The translations under genes and the position numbers were made by a program. A model generated the notes under the pieces. That model saw nothing but the letters and a program-made list of their open reading frames with translations. It made no database searches and had not been told where the DNA came from. From assembly GCA_021199135.1 (NCBI GenBank), contig JAJQIQ010000221.1:1-14388 (forward strand): 14,388 nucleotides of DNA. Reading direction: 5' to 3'. This document shows, piece after piece, positions 7,096-13,061 of this stretch (position 1 is the first letter of the stretch; each line of letters begins with the position of its first letter). This stretch comes from Clostridiales bacterium (GTDB lineage: Bacteria; Bacillota; Clostridia; Lachnospirales; Lachnospiraceae).

Positions 7096-7139
7096 CTTAT
7101 TCCGAGAAATTGCAACATGATGCGTTTTTCCGTAATAAG
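7096..7139. repeat. 44-bp imperfect palindromic repeat, copy B, abutting the GTPase stop codon
   Basis: Its ends are CTTATT and AATAAG, a perfect 6-bp inverted pair. It ends one base before the TAA stop of the GTPase-RNase gene and lies upstream of the DUF4143 promoter. There is no T-run, so it is not a standard terminator. Confidence 0.65.
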
Positions 7140-9875
7140 TTATTGTGTGCCTGCCACCTTGATTTTCTCCAGCCCCTCCCGGTTCGTCCTCTCGACCTCT
7201 TCGTGGAGGTTGTCCGCCGACATGCGGAGCGCGCCCTGGCTCAGGACGGTCAGCTGCTCGAGGCCGTCGTTCGTCGCGACCGTGATCTGGTACTTGTCGC
7301 GGACCTCGTGGGCGAGCCGCTCGATGTAGGCGTCCGCCGTCTCGTCAGTGCGCGTGTAGACGACCTCTATCCCGGCGGAGCCCACCTTCTCCATGCGCCG
7401 CCCGATCCCGTCGTAAAACTCCTTGCGCCCCGCGTTGTCCTTGCGGCGGTAGGCGTCGAAGACGACGATGAGCCGCTCGCCGACATAGCCCTGGTAGTTG
7501 CAGAGGATGTCCTTGAGGCGGTCGCGCGCGGCGTCGATGTTCGTCTCGGAGAGCTCGCGCAGCTCCTTCCACGCGAAGATGATGTTGTAGCCGTCGACGA
7601 CGAGGAGCCGCTTCTTCTTGTTCTGCGGCGGGAGAATCGGATTGCCGTTTCTGTCAAGTTTCACATGGGCGGGCGCGGGCTTCGGCCGCTCGCGCGACTT
7701 CCCCCACCTTCTCCGTTCTCTCTCCTCGATCTCCTCGCCGCTCAGCCCGAACTCGCGGGCGTAGACGTCCTTCAGCTCCTGGTCGAGCTCGGACGCGCTC
7801 ATCGAGGCGACCGATTTCTCCCAGCTTGTGCGCCGACGGTTCCCGGCGAGCCTCTCGGCCTCGTCCGCGCCGTAGCCCTCGCCCTCGTCCCAGAACTGCG
7901 GCCAAGCCGCACCGCTTACATCGGAATTTGTTCCCGCAATCCCAGTGTTTTCAGGGGGTTCATATAAAAATTGAATGTGCATATAATTTTTAACTTCGTC
8001 CCACGGGACGACGAAGCCCGCGCCGTGCGCACAGAAGACGGAGCCCGTCGGGTTGTCGAGGTCGGCCTCGCTGTCGTAGCCGATCTCCGCGATGACCTCG
8101 TCCGCGTTGTGGCACCTGCCATAGCCCGAGAGCGTCAGCGTCAGCCGCCCGAGCCCGCCCGTGTAGGCGTTCACCTCGGCGGCGTAGTCGCGCATCGTCG
8201 AGACCGGCGCGGTCCCAGAGAGCCTCGCCGCATCGCCCGAGAACTCCGGCGGGGCGCAGTCCCCGAATCGCTGGCGTATGTCGGTCATCGCCCGCCCGAC
8301 CATCTCCTGCGGGAGCTCGAGCAGGAAGTCATACATCGGCTCGAGCAGGACGGACTCTGCGGACTTCAGCCCCTGCCTTATCGCCCGCCAGGTCGCCTGC
8401 CGGAAATCGCCGCCCTCAGTGTGCTTCTCGTGCGCCCGCCCGCCGAGCAGCGTCAGCCGCACGTCGGTAAGCGGCGAGCCGGTCAGCACGCCGAGGTGCT
8501 CCTTCTCGCCGATGCACGAGAGGATCTGCTTCTGCCAGTTGGCCGCGAGCACGTCGGTGCTGCACGCCGTCGCGACCTCTATCCCGCTCCCCGGCTCCCC
8601 CGGCTCGATCAGAAGGTGCGCCTCCGCGTAGTGGCGCAGCGGCTCGAAATGCCCCACGCCCTCCACTGGCCGCGCTATCGTCTCCTTGTACAGGATGCTG
8701 CCCTGCCCGAACGTGACCACGATGCCGAAGCGGTCGTAGATCTCCCGCGCGAGCACCTCGGTCTGCACCTCGCCCATCATCTGCACGTGGATCTCGCGGA
8801 GCCTCTCGTTCCAGACGACGTGAAGCTGCGGGTCCTCGTCCTCGAGCTCGCGGAGTTTTTCGAGCATCTGGGCGGGGTGGACGTCCGACGGCAACATCAC
8901 CTGATAATTTAATATAGGTTCAAGAATTGGCGCGGACGCGCTGTTTTGAGCGCCTAAGCCCATCCCGGGATGCGTCGCGCTAAGCCCCGTCACCGCGCAG
9001 GCCTCGCCCGCCGACACGCTTGGGACCGACTCATACTTTTCGCCCGAGTACAGCCTGATTTGGTCGACCTTCTCCTGCTGCCCGCCGCAGTCTATCAAAT
9101 CGCGCGCCGAGAGCGTCCCGCCCGTGATTTTCATGTACGTAAGCCTCATGCCGCGCACGTCGCGCCCGATCTTGTAGACCTGGGCCGCGAACCCGTCCGG
9201 GTACGACGGGGCTTTCATGTACTTTTCCATCCCATGAAGAAGACTGTCAACACCCTCCACCTTGAGGGCAGAGCCGTAGTAGCACGGGAAGACCCTCCGC
9301 TCCGCAATCGCGTCACGAATCATCTCCGTGGGGATTTCCCCGCTCTCCATATATGTGTTGAGCAGGCCCTCGTCGCAGAGCGCGAGGTTCTCGAAAAACG
9401 CCTCGCCCACGCCGTCCGAAAAGTCCACGAACCCGTCGGAGAGCTCCGCGCCGAGCTGCCCCGCGACATTCTCCCTGTCCGCGCCGGGGAGATCCATCTT
9501 GTTCACAAAAATAAAGACGGGCACGCCGTAGGCGCCGAGCAGCCGCCACAATGTGCGCGTGTGCCCCTGCACCCCGTCCGTCCCGCTTATCACCAAAATC
9601 GCGTAGTCCACCACGCTAAGCGTCCTCTCCATCTCCGCCGAAAAGTCGACGTGCCCCGGCGTGTCGAGGAGCGTCACGTCCATCCCGCCGACGCGCATCC
9701 GCGCCTGCTTTGAAAATATCGTGATGCCGCGCTCGCGTTCCTGCGGGTCGGTGTCGAGGTAGGCGTCCTGGTGGTCCACCCTCCCGAGGCGGCGGATCTG
9801 CCCGGTCTCGTAGAGCATCGCCTCCGACAATGTGGTCTTCCCCGCGTCAACGTGCGCGACAATTGCGACTATCAT
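7140..9875 (-). CDS. TetM/EF-G-like translational GTPase fused to a Rae1/YacP-type NYN ribonuclease domain
   Basis: This 911-residue protein joins two ribosome-acting modules. Residues 1-625 follow the TetM/EF-G layout: G1 AHVDAGKTT (7-15), G3 DTPGH (71-75), G4 NKMD (125-128), G5 SALK (202-205), then domains II-V. In domain IV the TetM tetracycline-dislodging YSPVST loop is replaced by GRAHEKHTEGGDFR (479-492), so drug resistance is doubtful. A charged linker (about 628-752) leads to a NYN domain (about 755-895) closely like B. subtilis Rae1: VVDGYNII (759-766, D761), VVFDAYR (804-810, D807), TDETAD (843-848) and ATNDG (867-871, D870) carry the acidic residues expected at the active site. Rae1 cuts mRNA in the ribosomal A site. 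The fusion suggests a GTPase that binds the ribosome and positions this nuclease at the A site (inference). The start is set by the ATGA overlap with the HD-domain gene; the Shine-Dalgarno is weak, implying translational coupling. Confidence 0.93.
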   Translation of the reverse strand: MIVAIVAHVDAGKTTLSEAMLYETGQIRRLGRVDHQDAYLDTDPQERERGITIFSKQARMRVGGMDVTLLDTPGHVDFSAEMERTLSVVDYAILVISGTDGVQGHTRTLWRLLGAYGVPVFIFVNKMDLPGADRENVAGQLGAELSDGFVDFSDGVGEAFFENLALCDEGLLNTYMESGEIPTEMIRDAIAERRVFPCYYGSALKVEGVDSLLHGMEKYMKAPSYPDGFAAQVYKIGRDVRGMRLTYMKITGGTLSARDLIDCGGQQEKVDQIRLYSGEKYESVPSVSAGEACAVTGLSATHPGMGLGAQNSASAPILEPILNYQVMLPSDVHPAQMLEKLRELEDEDPQLHVVWNERLREIHVQMMGEVQTEVLAREIYDRFGIVVTFGQGSILYKETIARPVEGVGHFEPLRHYAEAHLLIEPGEPGSGIEVATACSTDVLAANWQKQILSCIGEKEHLGVLTGSPLTDVRLTLLGGRAHEKHTEGGDFRQATWRAIRQGLKSAESVLLEPMYDFLLELPQEMVGRAMTDIRQRFGDCAPPEFSGDAARLSGTAPVSTMRDYAAEVNAYTGGLGRLTLTLSGYGRCHNADEVIAEIGYDSEADLDNPTGSVFCAHGAGFVVPWDEVKNYMHIQFLYEPPENTGIAGTNSDVSGAAWPQFWDEGEGYGADEAERLAGNRRRTSWEKSVASMSASELDQELKDVYAREFGLSGEEIEERERRRWGKSRERPKPAPAHVKLDRNGNPILPPQNKKKRLLVVDGYNIIFAWKELRELSETNIDAARDRLKDILCNYQGYVGERLIVVFDAYRRKDNAGRKEFYDGIGRRMEKVGSAGIEVVYTRTDETADAYIERLAHEVRDKYQITVATNDGLEQLTVLSQGALRMSADNLHEEVERTNREGLEKIKVAGTQ

Positions 9876-10438
9876 ACCGCCGTCTTGTCCCCGTTTGCCG
9901 CCATCTCGCGGTACTTGTTGTATATCTTGAGAAAATCCCGCTCGACCTTCGGCATCGGCATCAGCGCGTAGCTAGGCTCGCTCATCATGACCGGCTCCCT
10001 GTCGAAGACCTTCTCTTTCATGAAGTGCAAAAACTCGTAGTATAGGCAGGCGTCGTCGATGTTCTGCACGAGCTCAGCCTCCTCGCCGCGCGGGATGTAG
10101 CCCAGGAACACCTCGTAGATCAGCGACTGCAGCTGGTCCTCAATCTGCATGTACATCGTCATGTGCCGCTTGACCGGCCTGGAGACGTCGGCGAGATAAG
10201 CCTCGCTCGCGTCGTGGAGCAGGCAAGCGAGCACCATCTCTGGAACGTAGTTCCGCGCGATCGCCTCCTGCGCGCACTGGATGCAGTGCTGCCCGACCGA
10301 GAAAAATTCGGGGAAGTGGCCGTTCGCCCGCGTCATCATCGAGAGCGCGTGGGCGATGTCCTCGATTCTCAAAGCCTCGCGGTTCGGCTCGAACGGGTCG
10401 AATTTCTGCCCCGTGTACGTCGTCATATTGTCGTTCAT
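9872..10438 (-). CDS. HD-domain phosphohydrolase, YfdR/5'-nucleotidase-like
   Basis: The 188-residue protein resembles YfdR-type HD hydrolases: an FFSVGQH block with the first His, LLHDASEAYLADVSRPVK containing the HD pair, and a later NIDDA that supplies a conserved Asp. HD proteins of this kind are metal-dependent phosphatases acting on nucleotides or dinucleotides; the substrate here is unknown. The start at 10438 is chosen over an upstream in-frame ATG at 10615. AGGAGG lies directly before 10438, homology begins there, and the longer frame would overlap the hydrolase gene and add Arg/Thr-rich sequence. Its TGA stop overlaps the GTPase-RNase start as ATGA, so the two products are probably made together. 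A role in clearing nucleotides after mRNA cleavage is speculative. Confidence 0.87.
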   Translation of the reverse strand: MNDNMTTYTGQKFDPFEPNREALRIEDIAHALSMMTRANGHFPEFFSVGQHCIQCAQEAIARNYVPEMVLACLLHDASEAYLADVSRPVKRHMTMYMQIEDQLQSLIYEVFLGYIPRGEEAELVQNIDDACLYYEFLHFMKEKVFDREPVMMSEPSYALMPMPKVERDFLKIYNKYREMAANGDKTAV

Positions 10439-10458
10439 GGATTTCCTCCTTTGTGTAA

Positions 10459-10496
10459 TGCGCTCGTGCCGCCAGCTACACTTTCGAGCGAGCGCA
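10459..10496. promoter_or_regulatory. Inverted repeat in the leader of the HD-domain gene
   Basis: TGCGCTCG and CGAGCGCA form a perfect 8-bp pair around a 22-base centre, between the hydrolase stop codon and the AGGAGG of the HD gene. It could be a leader hairpin or an operator. There is no T-run, so a terminator is unlikely. Confidence 0.35.
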
Positions 10497-10499
10497 ATC

Positions 10500-11321
10500 T
10501 CAGTTTGTGTCCAGCCAATATAGTACCCGGTCGACGGTCGTGTGTTGCTGCTCGGAAGCGGAGATTTCCGCGTCGTTGTCGCCTTTCTGGGCACCGTAGT
10601 TGCCGTAGCCCGCATGGTTGCCGCCGTCGATTATGAACTCCTGCGCGCCGTCGGGCAGGTTTTTCTTGGCGTTCTCGTATTTGTTGAGGTTCAGCACCCC
10701 GTCGTCGCTGCCGTATATCGAGAGCACCTCGATGTCCACATCCGAGATGTCGTCCGCGCTGTACGCCGCCAGCAGCACGAGCCCGTCGAATTCGTCTGGG
10801 TGCCTGGCAATGTATTTCGCCGCCATCGAGCCGCCGAGCGAATGCCCCATCAAAATCCAGTGCGAAATTTCCTTTCCCTCCTCGTCCGCGATCGCCGCAT
10901 CCGCCGCGTCGATGTCGAGCACCGCCAAATGCCACGGCATCCGCATGAGGTACACCGTATACCCCGACTCCGCGAACTCGAGCAGCATCGGCGCATATGC
11001 CGTCTCCTCCACCTTCGCGCCCGGGTAGAACACGATCCCGGTGCCGTTTGCCTCCTGCGGCGTGAAGCGGTAGAAGTCGTCGGTCTCCGTGACGTCCACG
11101 TCGTCGCTGCCCGCGAGCGCGTCCTCGGCAATCCCCGTCGCCTCGTAGTAGTCGTTCACGTAGCGGCGTCCGCCGTAAATCCCGAAAGCGACGACAACCG
11201 CGACTATGAGGATTATGACGACCGCGCGCAGAATTTTCTTGTCGCTGTCATCCGCCGCCTTTTCAGCCTGCCCGTGCCGCTCCAATTCTTCGGTTTTGTC
11301 AGGTTCCCTCTTTGTCCTCAT
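10500..11321 (-). CDS. Membrane-anchored alpha/beta hydrolase
   Basis: A 273-residue protein with a charged N-terminus (1-30), one hydrophobic helix (about 31-50) and an extracytoplasmic alpha/beta-hydrolase domain. The nucleophile elbow is GHSLGG (159-164, S161). The acid is probably D206 or D207 in YGSDDG, and the His is H236 in GGNHAGYG. This is the layout of small esterase/lipase-like enzymes of the dienelactone-hydrolase-like group (PF12695 type); the substrate is unknown. The catalytic set is complete, so it is likely active. No good Shine-Dalgarno precedes the ATG and no other Met is available before the membrane helix, so the start is moderately sure. It follows map by 48 bases. Confidence 0.86.
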   Translation of the reverse strand: MRTKREPDKTEELERHGQAEKAADDSDKKILRAVVIILIVAVVVAFGIYGGRRYVNDYYEATGIAEDALAGSDDVDVTETDDFYRFTPQEANGTGIVFYPGAKVEETAYAPMLLEFAESGYTVYLMRMPWHLAVLDIDAADAAIADEEGKEISHWILMGHSLGGSMAAKYIARHPDEFDGLVLLAAYSADDISDVDIEVLSIYGSDDGVLNLNKYENAKKNLPDGAQEFIIDGGNHAGYGNYGAQKGDNDAEISASEQQHTTVDRVLYWLDTN

Positions 11322-11329
11322 CGCGTAGA

Positions 11330-11353
11330 AAAATTAAATACTAATTTAATTTT
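11330..11353. repeat. Perfect AT-only dyad between map and the hydrolase gene
   Basis: AAAATTAAAT and ATTTAATTTT form a 10-bp inverted repeat with a 4-base loop. It stands out in a GC-rich window. It may be a protein-binding site or promoter region for the hydrolase gene; as an RNA hairpin it would be weak. The same ATTTAATT motif recurs at 12991-13031. Confidence 0.5.
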
Positions 11354-11369
11354 GCCATTATTTCCCCAT

Positions 11370-12245
11370 TTACCAGCTAATTATTTCATGCCCGTCCTCG
11401 GTGACGAGCACCGTGACCTCCCACTGCGCGGAGGGCAGGCCGTCCTGCGTGTAGACCTCCCAGTCGTTCTTCTTGTCGATGTAGATCTCGACCTTGCCCA
11501 TGTTCACCATCGGCTCGATCGTGAACACCATCCCCGGCACGAGCAGCATCTCCGTCCCGCGCACCGAGTTGTAGCTGATCCACGGATCCTCGTGGAACTG
11601 CACCCCGACGCCGTGCCCGCCAATCTCGCGGACGACGGTGTAGCCGTTGGCGAAGGCGTGGTCATGCACCGCCTGCCCCATATCGCCCATGAAGCCCCAA
11701 GGCTTGACCTCCTCGACGCCCTTCTGGACGCACTCGCGCGTCACATCGACGAGCCGCTGCTTCTCCGGGCTCACCTTGCCGATGCAGTACATCCGCGAAG
11801 AGTCCGAGTAGTAGCCGTTTAGGACTGTCGAGCAGTCCACGTTTACGATGTCGCCCTCCTTAAGGATCACCTTGTCGGACGGGAACCCGTGGCAGACCTG
11901 CTCGTTCACGGAGGTGCAGACGCTGTACGGGTAGCCGTCATAATTTAGCGGCGCGGGCATCCCGCCCATCGCCGTCGTCTGCTCATAGACCATGCGGTCA
12001 ATCTCGAGCGTGCTCATCCCCTCGTGGATGTGCTCCGCAATGTAGTCGAGCACCGCAATGTTGATCTTCGCGCTCTGCCTTATCCCCGCGATCTGGTCCG
12101 CGTTCTTTATCATCTTGTGCTCCGGGACCTTGTGCCCCGCCATCGCATACTTCGCGATGCGCTCGTCAAATGCCTCGTGGCATGTCTTGTACTTCTTCCC
12201 GCTGCCGCACCAGCACGGGTCGTTCCTTCCTAATTTCGCCGCCAT
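11370..12245 (-). CDS. map: Methionine aminopeptidase type I with N-terminal SEC-C zinc motif
   Basis: This enzyme removes the initiator methionine from new proteins at the ribosome. Residues 1-25 hold a SEC-C motif, CWC followed eight residues later by CH (C11, C13, C22, H23), typical of the longer MetAPs in Firmicutes, about 290 residues versus about 250 for the plain form. The two-metal site is complete: D137 (VNVDCS), D148 (YYSDSS), H211 (GGHGVG), E244 (TIEPM) and E276 (QWEVTV), with the catalytic His at H119 in CHGFP. The start follows an AGGAGAGAAGGA purine tract. It is only 12 bases after the preceding gene, so the two are probably cotranscribed. Confidence 0.96.
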   Translation of the reverse strand: MAAKLGRNDPCWCGSGKKYKTCHEAFDERIAKYAMAGHKVPEHKMIKNADQIAGIRQSAKINIAVLDYIAEHIHEGMSTLEIDRMVYEQTTAMGGMPAPLNYDGYPYSVCTSVNEQVCHGFPSDKVILKEGDIVNVDCSTVLNGYYSDSSRMYCIGKVSPEKQRLVDVTRECVQKGVEEVKPWGFMGDMGQAVHDHAFANGYTVVREIGGHGVGVQFHEDPWISYNSVRGTEMLLVPGMVFTIEPMVNMGKVEIYIDKKNDWEVYTQDGLPSAQWEVTVLVTEDGHEIISW

Positions 12246-12257
12246 TGTCCTTCTCTC

Positions 12258-12956
12258 CTAGTGCTCCAGCGTCACATTCCCCACATCCACCCATCTCCAG
12301 ACGCTCTTGTTTATCTCGTAGTCCTGCTCGTCGAGGAGGTCTTCGTACCACGAGCCGTCGAAGTCGTAGTCCTCGTAGTCCCGCCCCATGAGCTCGGCGT
12401 AGATGCCTTGGTATTTCTGCGCGAGCGCGATCTTTTCCATCGTCTCGTCTATGACGTCCTCGGTCACGCCGAGCTTCTCAGCCCCGTCGCGGTCCTCAAG
12501 GTCCGACCAGAAATCGTACTGCGAATCGGCGAGCAGCTCCAAGTCGTCATCGCTAAGCTCAATCTCCTCGCCTAGCGCCATCTCGTAGAAGATCTCGTCG
12601 TGAATTGCCATCTGGAGCGCGGCGTTTCTCGCCGCGATGCTCACGTATGTCCCGTCCGTGTGGACGTTCCAGTACGCGCCGGGGTCGTCTGGGTCGTAGA
12701 CGATTGCCATCTCCTCGACCTGCCCCTCCTCGTAGGCCACGTAAAACGCCAGGTCGCGAAGCGTCAGCTCCACGCCGTTCACCGTCACGGCCACCATGTC
12801 GAGCGAATCGCTGTATACCAGCACCTGCCGCCGCGCCGTCAACCCGCCGCCATAGCGCACCGTCACCACGAGGAGCAATATCACCACCAATACCACGGTG
12901 ACTATGTATTTCCAACTGCTGTTGTGGTACGCCTGTAATTTCTGCCTGAACCCCAT
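12258..12956 (-). CDS. Membrane-anchored SurA/PrsA-N-like protein of unknown function
   Basis: A 232-residue protein with a short basic cytosolic end, one transmembrane helix (about 17-34) and an acidic exported domain. The segment 52-135, including VAVTVNGVELTLRDLAFY (55-72), looks like the N-terminal chaperone domain of SurA/PrsA-type foldases, but no parvulin isomerase domain follows and the C-terminal part is unrecognised. Close relatives appear in Lachnospiraceae as hypothetical proteins (recalled, not searched). It may help fold or tether cell-envelope proteins. It begins after a GGAAGAG tract and ends 12 bases before map. Low confidence applies to the function, not to the gene. Confidence 0.78.
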   Translation of the reverse strand: MGFRQKLQAYHNSSWKYIVTVVLVVILLLVVTVRYGGGLTARRQVLVYSDSLDMVAVTVNGVELTLRDLAFYVAYEEGQVEEMAIVYDPDDPGAYWNVHTDGTYVSIAARNAALQMAIHDEIFYEMALGEEIELSDDDLELLADSQYDFWSDLEDRDGAEKLGVTEDVIDETMEKIALAQKYQGIYAELMGRDYEDYDFDGSWYEDLLDEQDYEINKSVWRWVDVGNVTLEH

Positions 12957-12990
12957 CTCTCTTCCGTCCGAACCCTGATATTAAGTCATG

Positions 12991-13031
12991 ATTTAATTAT
13001 TCTATCGTCAATCGGCCTGCCATAATTAAAT
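12991..13031. repeat. 10-bp perfect inverted repeat in the AT-rich gap
   Basis: ATTTAATTAT and ATAATTAAAT flank a 21-base GC-richer centre. The gap (12957-13061) carries no gene. The spacing, about two helical turns between half-sites, would suit a dimeric regulator upstream of the SurA-like gene. On the minus strand the centre holds a TTGACG that could be part of a -35 box, but no convincing -10 at the right distance was found. Confidence 0.45.
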
Positions 13032-13036
13032 TAAAT

Positions 13037-13054
13037 CGCAATTTAATAATTGCG
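13037..13054 (-). terminator. Weak terminator-like hairpin after the NlpC/P60 gene
   Basis: CGCAATT and AATTGCG form a perfect 7-bp stem with a 4-base loop, 7 bases beyond the TAG stop. The following minus-strand tract is rich in A and T but is not a clean T-run, so termination may be partial. It could equally be one more member of the AT-rich dyads in this gap. Confidence 0.4.
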
Positions 13055-13061
13055 TGTCCTC

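Noticed and set aside
7096-7139. Terminator of the GTPase-RNase gene
   Set aside because: The palindrome has only a short perfect stem and no T-run, and it is a copy of the leader repeat at 7008-7051, which points to another role.
7140-9875. Acquired tetracycline resistance gene tet(M)/tet(O)
   Set aside because: The body is TetM-like, but the domain IV protection loop is missing, an extra ribonuclease domain is fused, and composition matches the neighbouring genes rather than a mobile resistance gene.
9872-10615. Longer open frame starting at 10615 for the HD-domain gene
   Set aside because: The extra 59 residues are Arg/Thr/Ser-rich, overlap the hydrolase gene, and have no family resemblance. 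AGGAGG directly precedes the ATG at 10438, where similarity begins.
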